DNA of 64,000 nt, taken from NCBI GenBank assembly GCA_017512705.1, contig JAFWEX010000006.1, positions 1 through 64,000 on the forward strand. The letters run 5' to 3'. Position numbers and translations under genes: made by a program. This document shows, in pieces, positions 1 through 8,769 of the stretch (position 1 is the first letter of the stretch; each line of letters starts with the position of its first letter). This DNA is from Paenibacillus sp. (GTDB taxonomy: Bacteria; Bacillota; Bacilli; Paenibacillales; Paenibacillaceae). The notes beneath the pieces were generated by a model that was not told the DNA's origin, did not search any database, and saw only the letters and a list, made by a program, of their open reading frames with translations.

Positions 1-33
1 GGAAGGCGAATGCATTTGCACAACAAATGCCCG

Positions 34-150
34 TTTGGTGGCGATGGCGGAGGGGTTCCACACGTACCCATCCCGAACACGACCGTTAAGCCCTCTAGCG
101 CCGATGGTACTTGGACCGCAGGGTCCTGGGAGAGTAGGAAGTCGCCAAGC
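34..150 (+). rRNA. rrf: 5S ribosomal RNA
   Basis: About 117 nt with the bacterial 5S layout: a 5' GGTGGCGATGGCG strand that pairs with the 3' AGTAGGAAGTCGCC strand, and the conserved CCCATCCCGAACACGA loop segment in between. It is the RNA of the 50S central protuberance. Bases 1-33 look like the end of the 23S-5S spacer, with a small hairpin at 12-30 (GCATTTG/CAAATGC). No tRNA follows, so this is the 3' end of an rRNA operon whose 16S and 23S genes lie left of the window. Exact ends are accurate to a few bases. Confidence 0.96.
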
Positions 151-155
151 AAAGA

Positions 156-190
156 ACCACTGCCGATGAAATTCGGTGGTGGTTTTTATT
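156..190 (+). terminator. rRNA operon terminator
   Basis: A perfect stem of ACCACTGCCGA with TCGGTGGTGGT around a 6-nt loop, followed by a T-rich run (TTTTATTTTTG). It sits 5 nt after the 5S end and closes the operon. Confidence 0.9.
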
Positions 191-363
191 TTTGTTTTGT
201 CTTTGTCTGATTGGTGTATAAAGCGCTGACATCTTCGTTATAGGAAGGTAACATTTTTGTTACGGATGGCAGGGGTAAAACCAGTATAATAGAACTATGT
301 TAAATATGCTAAAAGTACCTGACCGAAGAGCTGGATTGTGCAGCTGTGAAAAGGAGGGTGTGT

Positions 364-804
364 GTGTTAAGTAGGCAGAGAGTTAGACTCCATTCTTTTC
401 TATTGCTATGTCTGACAGTTATTCTTGTAGGCTGCGGTGAAGTTTCAGGATCTGTATGGACCTCCTATGAAGGTGCAGTCAATGAAAAGAGTTTCCCTGT
501 ACCGAAAGTTGCAAATAAATCTGATCAATCTGATAATAATTCGGATATGGATTATGTTCGATATACAGTGTCTGGAATCAATGAAAGTACTAGCTTGCCT
601 GAGGTGTACCTCGATGAAATAAAAAGTTGGGGATGGACGGAAAAAGAGGCTAAGCCTTCGTCAAATTCCTCTGGTAGCTTGCATGTTTTCTCGAAGGATG
701 GGCATATTGTACAGTTGGCTGTTCATAATGGTTCTTTCACTTTAATGGTTCCTAGGAATGAGACAACTCAAACAACAATCATATCATTGGAGGAAGATGA
801 CTAA
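364..804 (+). CDS. small secreted lipoprotein of unknown function
   Basis: 146 residues. A short basic N-terminus, a hydrophobic core and a lipobox ending LVGC (Cys24) mark a signal-peptidase-II lipoprotein that would be anchored on the outer face of the membrane. The rest is polar, rich in Ser, Asn and Asp, and I recognise no family. The GTG at 364 is chosen because AAAGGAGG at 349-356 sits 7 nt before it; a GTG at 346 in the same frame would lie over that site. The gene stands alone between the rRNA terminator and its own terminator. A TATAAT at 285-290 could be its -10, but no good -35 is visible. Confidence 0.7.
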   Translation: MLSRQRVRLHSFLLLCLTVILVGCGEVSGSVWTSYEGAVNEKSFPVPKVANKSDQSDNNSDMDYVRYTVSGINESTSLPEVYLDEIKSWGWTEKEAKPSSNSSGSLHVFSKDGHIVQLAVHNGSFTLMVPRNETTQTTIISLEEDD

Positions 805-851
805 GTCTGGTTTTATGAAGTCATATAATTAACATTTTAATGTTCCTATAA

Positions 852-888
852 AGAGAAGTTCTCATCTATTGATGAGGGCTTTTTTTAT
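852..888 (+). terminator. terminator after the lipoprotein gene
   Basis: Hairpin CTCATC-TATT-GATGAG followed by GGCTTTTTTTATTA, about 55 nt after the lipoprotein stop codon. Confidence 0.75.
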
Positions 889-1010
889 TATCGGTCGAAA
901 GCTTGGGGTGGACAATTTGGCACAAGCTGTATTCCAATTGAATTTATAATAAGGAGTCTTAGAACGGAAGATAGGGAGTTTATTTTGCATTCATTTTGTG
1001 GATAAATTAA

Positions 1011-1053
1011 AAATAAAACAGAACAAGGTTATCCACAGTGGATAACCTTGTTC
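1011..1053 (-). terminator. perfect 33-bp palindrome with a DnaA box, acting as reverse-strand terminator
   Basis: Bases 1021-1053 form a perfect inverted repeat: 16 bp GAACAAGGTTATCCAC, a single A, then its exact complement. On the minus strand it is followed by TGTTTTATTTTT, so it is a good intrinsic terminator for the reverse-strand gene ending at 1083. It also contains an exact DnaA-box sequence TTATCCACA (1029-1037). A second exact copy, on the other strand, lies at 997-1005. Confidence 0.75.
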
Positions 1054-1082
1054 TTAGGTAGAGGATGAGGCATTAAAGCTCA

Positions 1083-1607
1083 TTATTGCAAGTAATAAGA
1101 AATATCATGATCGTTCAATTTAATAAGGCCGTCTTTTCGCCCACGAGCTAGAATTAATACAACATAAAGGCGAGGTCCGAGTAACCACAAATGCCAGAAA
1201 ACCAAAGAGAGTGTAAAGGACACTGGAGACCAGAGCAAACAGATCGTAATGATACATAATCCAATCCAGCTCATGTTCAGATGAACCCGGACAAACATTC
1301 GGTAACTGAAATGCTGGTCTGGAACATAGCCAAACCAAGGCATTCGCAAGTTCCAACGCCAGCGCTTGGTATATGAGGTACGAACGAGAAGCAATATGGT
1401 CCTGGCAATAACATAATGAATCCAGGCAATAATTGGCCCTGCAAGTAAAAAGAAAAAGAGGCCGGTCCAGGAGAAGGCGAGCAGATTAAATAAGAGCATT
1501 ATAATAGGTAGACACAGGTAACTGTATATTACACTGCGAGCTATGGCTTTCTTTTTCAAAAGGCGGTACTGATAAAAGGTGGCCTTATTCTCCGGTTCGG
1601 CGATCAT
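1083..1607 (-). CDS. integral membrane protein of unknown function
   Basis: 174 residues with about four hydrophobic segments (roughly residues 25-47, 48-72, 110-128 and 130-152), separated by basic loops, which indicates a small polytopic membrane protein. The charged C-terminus is probably cytoplasmic. No catalytic or binding motif is visible and I recognise no family. The ATG is preceded on the minus strand by AAGGAGG at about 12 nt, a slightly long but strong ribosome site. It points away from gin and ends in the palindromic terminator at 1011-1053, so it is probably monocistronic. Confidence 0.75.
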   Translation of the reverse strand: MIAEPENKATFYQYRLLKKKAIARSVIYSYLCLPIIMLLFNLLAFSWTGLFFFLLAGPIIAWIHYVIARTILLLVRTSYTKRWRWNLRMPWFGYVPDQHFSYRMFVRVHLNMSWIGLCIITICLLWSPVSFTLSLVFWHLWLLGPRLYVVLILARGRKDGLIKLNDHDISYYLQ

Positions 1608-2009
1608 ACGATTTAAAATCCTCCTTCAGATATACGTATTATGTTAGTAGATTGCGTTGTACATATGTATAGAGAAATGGAGATAGCGATGTAATGGTTT
1701 CGTTTGGCTAGTCAGACTTTGATATCGTTATCATATCGTATATATCGGTTAGGAATCCAAGTTTTTTTAAGATTATTATATTGAAGTGTGCAGAAAGGTA
1801 TATGTACCAATGAATCGTGGAAAATATTTAGGTAATGTGTGGCCAATCCAGAGTCTAATGAAGAGAAGCATTGAATATTTTCGGTACAGACACCCATGAA
1901 GGTGTGAGCGAATATATATATTTTACAGAAAGAAAGCACTATGAAAATGTTTAAAATAATAGAAACTGTGCAATACTGATAGTAAACGTAAAACAAGGTG
2001 GGATGGTCC
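1608..2009. other. 402-bp intergenic region upstream of two divergent genes
   Basis: AT-rich sequence between the reverse membrane gene and gin. It should hold both promoters. I could not assign a convincing sigma-A, sigma-F or sigma-G promoter for gin; TGAATA near 1873 and AATATATATA near 1911 are only suggestive. No tRNA, riboswitch or supported small gene was seen. Confidence 0.4.
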
Positions 2010-2195
2010 ATGGAAGAACATGCCGAACACACATGTATTATTTGCGAGCAGCGGAAGAGAGAAGGCATTTTTATTGTATCTGAATTCATATGTGAAACTT
2101 GTGAAGCAGAGATGGTTCGTACCGATGCACAGGACGCGAAGTATAACTTTTTTATTCATCAGATGAAACAGATTTGGGTGCAAAAGAACGCTTAA
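2010..2195 (+). CDS. csfB: anti-sigma-G factor Gin (CsfB)
   Basis: 61 residues. The pattern HTCIICEQRKREGIF, then FICETCE about a dozen residues later, is the paired CxxC zinc-finger signature of Gin/CsfB. In B. subtilis Gin binds sigma-G (and can act on sigma-E) to block late compartment-specific activity at the wrong time. The ATG at 2010 is chosen because AAGGTGG at 1995-2001 lies 8 nt upstream; a GTG at 1998 overlaps that site. Position near the rRNA operon and ahead of the yaaO-tmk region matches B. subtilis. The xpaC and yaaN genes that follow it there are missing here. Confidence 0.9.
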   Translation: MEEHAEHTCIICEQRKREGIFIVSEFICETCEAEMVRTDAQDAKYNFFIHQMKQIWVQKNA

Positions 2196-2256
2196 AAGAA
2201 GTGTATTACTTTCCACATAGACGTCAGAAATGCTTATGGTAATGTTGTTGTAAACA

Positions 2257-2281
2257 TAGGGGCCGGAAAGGCCTTTTTTTG
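2257..2281 (+). terminator. terminator after gin
   Basis: Short GC stem GGCC-GGAAA-GGCC followed by seven T, about 65 nt after the gin stop. Confidence 0.75.
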
Positions 2282-2389
2282 TTGCATAGATGGGGGGGCT
2301 ATCTTGTCTGGCATCTCTAGAAGGCTTATGCTGATACGAAGAGAGTAGATCATGTTTTAGAAAAATAACAGTAACAGGATGGTTATCTC

Positions 2390-4162
2390 ATGAGTGAATA
2401 CTATAAATCAGATGCAGATAAAGAGAAGGCTCCTATATATGAAGCATTGCTTGCATATCGTCATTCGAAGCAGCGTTCATTTCATGTGCCAGGACACAAA
2501 AATGGACAAGTCTATTATCAATGGATGCAACAAACAGAGGTAGCGGGAGATGCTGCAACAAAAGAAACAGAAAAAGAAACTACAACTAAAACAGGGGAAG
2601 TTATAGGGACAAGACAAAAGAGGCAGGATGAAGAAGGCAAACTGAGTAGCGTCTCGGGCACCCCAATGATGAAGGACACAGAGCATTCCAATCGAGTTGT
2701 ACCGGTACGTGCCTATCTGGAGATGATGGAGATGGACGTTACAGAAATAACTGGCACAGATGATCTTCATCATCCAGAGGGAGTCATTCTGGAGGCGCAG
2801 GAGTTGGCTGCTGAATGTTTTGGCGCAGAAGAAAGTTTCTTTCTCGTTGGGGGCAGTACAGCCGGCAATCTCTCCTTATTGCTCACAATCTGTGATGAGC
2901 CAGGAAGCATCGTGTTGGTGCAACGCAATGTGCATAAATCAGTTATTCACGGGCTGATGTTAGCGGGCGCAAGAGCAGTGTTTCTGGAGCCATGGGTTGA
3001 CCCTGGATCTGGACTTGCAGTCATGCCGTCCGTTGAGACGATTCAGGCTGCTGTCCAGAAGCATCCTGAGGCAAAGGGCGTATTCGTCACGTTGCCTAAT
3101 TATTATGGCATGGGCGCGGATCTGACGCCTATTGCCGGGGTTTGCCACGAGGCGGGTATGCCCTTGCTCGTGGATGAAGCGCATGGCGCGCATTATGGTC
3201 AGCATCCGGAGCTGCCTGACTCTGCACTGTCCTGCGGAGCAGACGGTGTCGTGCAGTCAACCCATAAGATGCTGGCCGCCCTCACCATGGGAGCGATGCT
3301 GCACATTCAGGGACCCCGATTAAATCGGGCCCTGCTTCGGCAGCGTTTGGCCATGGTGCAGAGCTCAAGCCCATCATACCCTGTGATGGCTTCGCTCGAT
3401 CTATCGCGCCGGCTATTGCATGTTCACGGCGCAGAGATATTCACGGCAGGGCTTGCTGCCGTGGAAGCTTTTAAGCGCGGCCTCGCAGAGCTTCCGCGCT
3501 TCCAATTGCTGCAGCCTTTAGAAGGGCTGCAGCGTGAGCCGCAGTGCGGCGAGCAGATTCCGGCGGCGATGCCTGGCCGCACAGGATATACCGCTCAGGA
3601 CCCATTCAAGGTCGTCATCTATGACGACAACGGAGTGCTGAGCGGTTATGGGCTGCAGCAGCAGCTGGAAGCATGCGGCTGCGTGCCCGAGATGAGCGAC
3701 GAGCGGTACGTCGTCTTGCTCTTTAGCCTTGGTTCAACCATGCAGGATGCCGAGCAGTTGTTAGAGGCCCTGCGGCACATCAATGCTGTATCTGCGTCAG
3801 AGCAATCGCCTCTCTCATCAGGAGATTCACCTGAACCAGTACGGCAGAGGCACCCAGCTACTTATGTTTCCACGTGGAACAATATACAAGCAGATGACAA
3901 ACTTTCGGAGCCTGTTACATTCTCCCTTCAACCGATCAAGGAGGAGGATACGAGAAAAGTTCCTATTGAGAACTGTTCCGGATATCGAGCGGCAGAGATG
4001 GTTATACCATATCCTCCAGGAATCCCTTTGGTTTATCCCGGGGAGCAAATAACTCTGAAAGTGGCAAAGCAGATTCAAATTCTACGTGATGCAGGAGCTA
4101 AGTTCCATGGAACTTCAGATCATACAAATCGGACAATAAAAGTTATGAAGCATGAGGAATAG
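2390..4162 (+). CDS. Orn/Lys/Arg decarboxylase family protein (YaaO-like)
   Basis: 590 residues of a PLP-dependent, fold-type I decarboxylase related to B. subtilis YaaO and SpeA. Visible motifs are FHVPGHKNG near the N-terminus, DVTEITGTDDLHHPEG, the substrate-pocket VDEAHGAHYG, and STHK with the PLP lysine at K293. It probably decarboxylates a basic amino acid in polyamine synthesis, but the substrate cannot be read from sequence. It is about 100 residues longer than YaaO as I recall it: a Thr/Lys/Glu-rich insert lies at about residues 45-105 and a low-complexity segment at about 465-520. GC content rises sharply between about 3.0 and 3.76 kb inside the gene. It sits just upstream of tmk as in B. 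subtilis. Confidence 0.85.
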   Translation: MSEYYKSDADKEKAPIYEALLAYRHSKQRSFHVPGHKNGQVYYQWMQQTEVAGDAATKETEKETTTKTGEVIGTRQKRQDEEGKLSSVSGTPMMKDTEHSNRVVPVRAYLEMMEMDVTEITGTDDLHHPEGVILEAQELAAECFGAEESFFLVGGSTAGNLSLLLTICDEPGSIVLVQRNVHKSVIHGLMLAGARAVFLEPWVDPGSGLAVMPSVETIQAAVQKHPEAKGVFVTLPNYYGMGADLTPIAGVCHEAGMPLLVDEAHGAHYGQHPELPDSALSCGADGVVQSTHKMLAALTMGAMLHIQGPRLNRALLRQRLAMVQSSSPSYPVMASLDLSRRLLHVHGAEIFTAGLAAVEAFKRGLAELPRFQLLQPLEGLQREPQCGEQIPAAMPGRTGYTAQDPFKVVIYDDNGVLSGYGLQQQLEACGCVPEMSDERYVVLLFSLGSTMQDAEQLLEALRHINAVSASEQSPLSSGDSPEPVRQRHPATYVSTWNNIQADDKLSEPVTFSLQPIKEEDTRKVPIENCSGYRAAEMVIPYPPGIPLVYPGEQITLKVAKQIQILRDAGAKFHGTSDHTNRTIKVMKHEE

Positions 4163-4564
4163 ATAAGGTGTTCATATATGAAATATAAATAGCAAATATT
4201 TATGAAAGTAAGTTTTGTTCAAAATTCGATGTCGATGTTGGGGATTGTGTCTACTCTTCACCATGATCTGCTTGTACTGGATTACGTATATGCATTCAAC
4301 TGTGACGGATTTAAATCAGGCCGTGATTCTCATTATGAGATAAGTGCAGCTTTATGGTTGAAAAAGGACTCATGATGCCTGTTGGAGGAACAGCCGCATT
4401 ATAGTATGATAGAAAGAAAAACAAGCTAATATCATGGTAGCGTTAAAATATGTTGTTGGTATGCACCTGAGGGCGAGGGAGTTCATATCCTGAAGCAACA
4501 GGATCTGGGTATATGCATATTAGTTTCAATTGATGCACTATGTATAAAGAAAGCAGGGAAGCAT
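4163..4564 (+). other. 402-bp intergenic region before tmk
   Basis: No supported gene. It holds a small palindrome (TCTCATTATGAGA near 4331) and a candidate tmk promoter at 4382-4410. No clear terminator for the decarboxylase gene was found. Confidence 0.4.
4382..4410 (+). promoter_or_regulatory. candidate sigma-A promoter for tmk
   Basis: TTGGAG, 17 bp, TATGAT. Five of six bases match the -10 and three or four match the -35. It would give a 5' UTR of about 145 nt for the tmk-darA transcript. Confidence 0.45.
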
Positions 4565-5212
4565 ATGCAGGGCAGAGGTAAATTCATTACGCTGGAAGGG
4601 GGAGAGGGCTCGGGTAAAACGACGATGATTGGTAGAATCGGTTCTTACTTTGAAGAACGGGGTATACCTTACCTAGTCACAAGAGAGCCTGGTGGAATTG
4701 AGATTGCAGAGAAAATACGCAACATTATTCTAGACCCTTCTCATACGGCGATGGATGCCAGAACCGAAGCACTGCTCTATGCCGCAGCACGCAGCCAGCA
4801 TCTTGCGGAGAAGGTGGAGCCTGCTTTACAGGCAGGGATAACGGTTATTTGTGACCGTTTTGTTGACAGTAGTCTGGCCTACCAAGGATACGCTCGTGGT
4901 CTCGGGATAGAGAATGTCTGGGAAATCAATCGTTTTGCGATTGGTGATCTGATGCCAGATGTGACCCTTTATCTAGATATTGAGCCAGAACAGGGTCTTA
5001 GCCGCATCAACGCTCATGATGGCCGTGAGATTAACCGTCTTGATCTAGAGAATCTGGAGTTTCATCATAAGGTTCGTGAAGCGTACTTCTTACTCCAGAA
5101 ACAGTTTCCAGAACGCATTCATGTTATTGATGCATCCCAAGCTCCTGACGATGTGGAAAAAGCAATGATTTTGTCACTGGAGACCGGAATTTTGAAGGAT
5201 TTTGATGAGTAA
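4565..5212 (+). CDS. tmk: thymidylate kinase
   Basis: 215 residues. Phosphorylates dTMP to dTDP in the cytoplasm for dTTP synthesis. The P-loop GGEGSGKT is at residues 12-19, the TREPGG substrate loop follows at about 40-45, and the [13 protein letters not shown] motif lies near residue 100; length is normal. The ATG has only a modest ribosome site (GCAGGGA). It is followed 63 nt later by darA, an association conserved in B. subtilis (tmk-yaaQ-yaaR-holB). Confidence 0.97.
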   Translation: MQGRGKFITLEGGEGSGKTTMIGRIGSYFEERGIPYLVTREPGGIEIAEKIRNIILDPSHTAMDARTEALLYAAARSQHLAEKVEPALQAGITVICDRFVDSSLAYQGYARGLGIENVWEINRFAIGDLMPDVTLYLDIEPEQGLSRINAHDGREINRLDLENLEFHHKVREAYFLLQKQFPERIHVIDASQAPDDVEKAMILSLETGILKDFDE

Positions 5213-5260
5213 TTGTCTAATATATAGTCAGGCATTTATTAGAAGAAATGCTTACTCTAG

Positions 5261-5605
<345 letters not shown>

Positions 5606-5955
5606 TTCGTATGTGAATGAAAAGCTATGGGCGTCTTTTTTAGCTATAGCATGATAACATAACATGATCGAATCTTGCGTGATCATAAGGAATGATGTAA
5701 AGGACGTATCCATATGATACGTACCACCTATGGAACGTCCTTCTTGATGATAAGAACGACAAACTCTCTCCAGAAGATTACAGTCCACAGTGAGGTTCTT
5801 CTTAGGAGAGAGGCGACTTCGAACACAATCGTAGATTTTTTCTACCATTATATATACAATATCTTCAACATATAAAGTTGATTTCACGCACAGGTGCAAT
5901 GCGCTCTGTGCTGAAGTGCGATTGGCTTTAGCGAAGATAGAAAGCAGGCGTATTC
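5606..5955 (+). other. structured intergenic region between darA and yaaR
   Basis: Contains two strong hairpins. The first (5700-5742) pairs AAGGACGT-TCCATA with TATGGA-ACGTCCTT, a 14-bp stem with one bulged A. The second (5764-5812) pairs CTCTCTCC-AGAAGA with TCTTCT-GGAGAGAG, a 14-bp stem with a 2-nt bulge. Neither is followed by a real U-run, so they are not classic terminators. A small GTAGA/TCTAC hairpin follows near 5843. No riboswitch class was recognised and no supported coding sequence is present. Confidence 0.55.
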
Positions 5956-6399
5956 ATGAAAATCAATCCCGGATTCAGACCGCTACAGAGTGGGATCAAT
6001 TCGAATGATTCAGGCTCTAAGCCGGTTCAATCTAAAAGTTTCTCTGATATGATGAATCACCAGGGGGAGCGGGCTTCACAAGCGGAGCTCAACCGCCGAT
6101 TAAGCGAAATCCAGCTTCAGGGTGATCGATTGGCTCGATCCATGACCATTCGTGAACTGAAAGCATACAAGCAGTTGGTCAAAAGGTTCCTGGAAGAGAC
6201 GGTCCGTCGTGGTGTATCTATGAAAGAAACAAGGGGTTGGGATCGCCGAGGCAGAGGTAAACGATACAAACTAATTGATGAGATTGACTCGGCTCTGTTA
6301 TCCATGGCGGATGAATTGCTCGATACAGAAGAAGGTAAAATCTCTCTTTTGCAACAAGTGGGGGAAATTCGGGGGATGCTTATTAATTTAAGCTTCTGA
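5956..6399 (+). CDS. yaaR: YaaR family protein (DUF327)
   Basis: 147 residues, mostly helical and charged, with the segment MTIRELKAYKQLVKRFLEE and the closing GKISLLQQVGEIRGMLI typical of YaaR. The function is not established; conservation with holB and ricT is all the sequence offers. The N-terminal 35 residues are Ser/Asn-rich and look disordered. The ATG lies 12 nt after GAAAGCAGG, a weak site. It ends 9 nt before holB, so the two are co-transcribed. Confidence 0.88.
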   Translation: MKINPGFRPLQSGINSNDSGSKPVQSKSFSDMMNHQGERASQAELNRRLSEIQLQGDRLARSMTIRELKAYKQLVKRFLEETVRRGVSMKETRGWDRRGRGKRYKLIDEIDSALLSMADELLDTEEGKISLLQQVGEIRGMLINLSF

Positions 6400-6408
6400 G
6401 GAGGAAGT

Positions 6409-7380
6409 ATGTCCTTTCAACAGATTATAGGCCAGCAGACAGCCAAACAACTGTTACAGAGCAGTTTGAGACGTCAGGCCATCAGTCATGCGTATCTATT
6501 TAGTGGTCCAAAAGGTAGCGGGCAATTGCAGACAGCTTTGGCTTTTGCGAAGGCAATCTTCTGCACAGAGCTTGAAGATGATGCTTGCGGGCAATGTCTC
6601 GAATGTCGCAAAGTAGAGCATGGAAATCATTCAGACCTGACAATGCTTGCACCAGATGGAAATAACATTAAGATAGATCAGATTCGAGAATTACAGCGCA
6701 TTTTCTCTTATCGTTCAGAGGCTGGACATCCTAAAGTGTATATCATAGAACAATCAGAGAAAATGACCGTTCAGGCTGCAAACAGCCTGTTGAAATTTCT
6801 AGAAGAACCTCCGGTACCAGCAGTAGGTATCTTAATTACAGATAATGGACAGGCTATGCTTCCAACAATCCGATCACGTTCGCAGATGGTGCCGTTCAGC
6901 GCACTAAATCCGGAGGAAATGCTTCAATCTTTGATTAAAGAAGGGTATCCGGCTAATCTTGCAAGGTCAGCTGCCCATTTAGCCTCAGGAATGGAAGCAT
7001 GTAGAGAAATTCTCCAGCAGAATTGGTTTGCAGAAATTAGAAACGTAATGTTACAATTAGGTAAGGAGTCTCTGGGCAGAGGAAGTACATCTTTGATCTC
7101 GGCACAGCAGAAACTTTTTAAAACAGGACTCTCAGAACACCTGGATATACTGCTTAGTTTGTTCCATTTATGGTTTAGGGACATGTTGTATATTCAGTAT
7201 GGTAGGCATGAAAATATCGTTTTTATAGATCAGTTAGACATGCTGTCTCAGTTGGCACATACCCGCAGCACAGAGCAGTGGGTCTCCTATATGGATTTGG
7301 TCGCGGCATGCAGAAAAAAATTGCGTTTTAATGTCAATGGCCAGCTTTGTCTGGAGCAATTTTTGATCGGTTTGGCATAA
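6409..7380 (+). CDS. holB: DNA polymerase III delta' subunit
   Basis: 323 residues, the delta' subunit of the clamp loader. The degenerate P-loop reads GPKGSGQLQTALAFA, where Gln replaces the catalytic Lys, as expected for a subunit that does not hydrolyse ATP. Four cysteines in CTELEDDACGQCLEC make the zinc module, and NSLLKFLEEPP is present. The usual SRC sensor reads SRS. GAGGAAG lies directly before the ATG. Cluster yaaR-holB-ricT-yabA is conserved. Confidence 0.95.
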   Translation: MSFQQIIGQQTAKQLLQSSLRRQAISHAYLFSGPKGSGQLQTALAFAKAIFCTELEDDACGQCLECRKVEHGNHSDLTMLAPDGNNIKIDQIRELQRIFSYRSEAGHPKVYIIEQSEKMTVQAANSLLKFLEEPPVPAVGILITDNGQAMLPTIRSRSQMVPFSALNPEEMLQSLIKEGYPANLARSAAHLASGMEACREILQQNWFAEIRNVMLQLGKESLGRGSTSLISAQQKLFKTGLSEHLDILLSLFHLWFRDMLYIQYGRHENIVFIDQLDMLSQLAHTRSTEQWVSYMDLVAACRKKLRFNVNGQLCLEQFLIGLA

Positions 7381-7493
7381 GGCTGGAGGACATGTGAGTT
7401 CCAATCCTATGCAGACGGTTATAACTTCGGCGGGTTCCCTAAGAAGTCAGGGCTTCAGACGAAGTGGGATTGGCTTACAAGGGGGTTAATTTT

Positions 7494-8294
7494 TTGTACA
7501 GTGTAGTGGGTGTCCGTTTCAAAAAAGCGGGCAAAATTTATTACTTCGATCCCCTGGACCTTCCCATCGAGAAAGAAAACTGCGTGATCGTGGAAACGGC
7601 ACGAGGGGTTGAGTACGGTAAGGTTGTCGTGGGTAAGAAAGTAGTAGCTGAGGCTGATGTGGTATTGCCGCTCAAAAAGGTTATCCGCGTTGCAGGGGAT
7701 ACGGATGCCCGTGTAGTGGATGAGAATAAGCGTGCAGCCAAAGAAGCGTTCAGTACTTGTTTAAATAAAATCAGAGACCATGGGCTTAAAATGAAGCTGG
7801 TCGATGTAGAATTCACGTTTGATCGCAATAAAATTATTTTTTATTTTACAGCAGAAGGAAGAGTGGATTTCCGCGAGCTGGTCAAGGATCTTGCAAGTAT
7901 CTTCCGAACACGAATTGAACTGAGACAAATCGGTGTTCGCGATGAGGCAAAAATGCTTGGCGGAATAGGCCCTTGCGGTCGTGTGTTATGTTGCTCCTCT
8001 TGGCTGGGAGACTTTGAGCCAGTATCGATCAAGATGGCTAAAGACCAAAGCCTGTCACTGAATCCGACGAAAATTTCAGGGTTGTGCGGAAGACTCATGT
8101 GCTGTCTGAAATTTGAGCATGATAACTATGAAAGTGTGAAAGAAGAACTGCCGGCTGTTGGCAAATTGGTCATCACCTCAATGGGTGAAGGAAAAGTTGT
8201 CGGAATTAATGCTGGTAGCCGCACGGTCCATGTTCAACTGTTCGACATCAGTAAAGTCAAAGAACTTCCGCTGGATGACGTCGTTATCAAGTAA
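7494..8294 (+). CDS. ricT: RicT/YaaT, PSP1-domain protein
   Basis: 266 residues. Opens with YSVVGVRFKKAGKIYYFDP and carries the PSP1 C-terminal region with cysteines in GPCGRVLCCSSWL and LCGRLMCCLKFEHD. In B. subtilis YaaT/RicT works with YlbF and YmcA to promote RNase Y mRNA processing, and affects sporulation, competence and biofilm; the complex binds Fe-S clusters. TTG 7494 is chosen because AAGGGGG (7479-7485) lies 8 nt upstream and the first residues match family N-termini; a GTG at 7464 has no ribosome site. yabA follows at 28 nt. Confidence 0.93.
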   Translation: MYSVVGVRFKKAGKIYYFDPLDLPIEKENCVIVETARGVEYGKVVVGKKVVAEADVVLPLKKVIRVAGDTDARVVDENKRAAKEAFSTCLNKIRDHGLKMKLVDVEFTFDRNKIIFYFTAEGRVDFRELVKDLASIFRTRIELRQIGVRDEAKMLGGIGPCGRVLCCSSWLGDFEPVSIKMAKDQSLSLNPTKISGLCGRLMCCLKFEHDNYESVKEELPAVGKLVITSMGEGKVVGINAGSRTVHVQLFDISKVKELPLDDVVIK

Positions 8295-8322
8295 ACCATA
8301 AAGGTTGCTTCGAGGTGGAAAT

Positions 8323-8694
8323 TTGGAAAAGAAAAATCTGTTTACGCACATTCATGAAATGGAAACCCGAATGGGTCAGTTGCACGGTGATTTAGCAGAG
8401 TTAAAAATGATTGTTAAAGAGCTGTTAGAAGATAATCAGCGGATTACGATTGAAAATGAGCAGTTGCGCAAACTGCTGAAGCGTGAAGCACCACCCGTAG
8501 ATCTACCCGTTTCATCTGCTCATGCTCCTGCGGCAAGACCAGCTGGTCCGGCATCAGGTGAAGATGTGGTGGGAGAGGGATATGACAATCTTGCACGACT
8601 GTATCATGAAGGATTCCATATCTGCAATGTCTACTACGGACATTTACGGACGGAAGGCGATTGTCTGTTCTGCTTGTCTTTTTTGAATAAATGA
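8323..8694 (+). CDS. yabA: replication initiation control protein YabA
   Basis: 123 residues. An N-terminal leucine-rich coiled coil (about 1-60) mediates tetramer formation; a Pro/Ala-rich linker (about 65-90) follows; the C-terminus FHICNVYYG...[12 protein letters not shown] holds the zinc ligands. YabA binds DnaA and the DnaN clamp and limits re-initiation of replication. TTG 8323 is taken as the start, after GAGGTGG at 8312-8318; a TTG at 8305 lies upstream of that site. A strong terminator follows at once. Confidence 0.92.
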   Translation: MEKKNLFTHIHEMETRMGQLHGDLAELKMIVKELLEDNQRITIENEQLRKLLKREAPPVDLPVSSAHAPAARPAGPASGEDVVGEGYDNLARLYHEGFHICNVYYGHLRTEGDCLFCLSFLNK

Positions 8695-8697
8695 AAT

Positions 8698-8727
8698 GGC
8701 CGTAGGGATTCCCTACGGTTTTTTTTC
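8698..8727 (+). terminator. terminator after yabA
   Basis: Perfect stem CCGTAGGG-ATT-CCCTACGG followed by eight T, 5 nt after the yabA stop. Confidence 0.93.
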
Positions 8728-8769
8728 AAGGTTATAAACGTTTAATGTACCGGAGGATGAGAGTACCCT

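Noticed and set aside
10..210. 66-codon open frame across the 5S gene
   Set aside because: It lies over the 5S rRNA and its terminator; no ribosome site.
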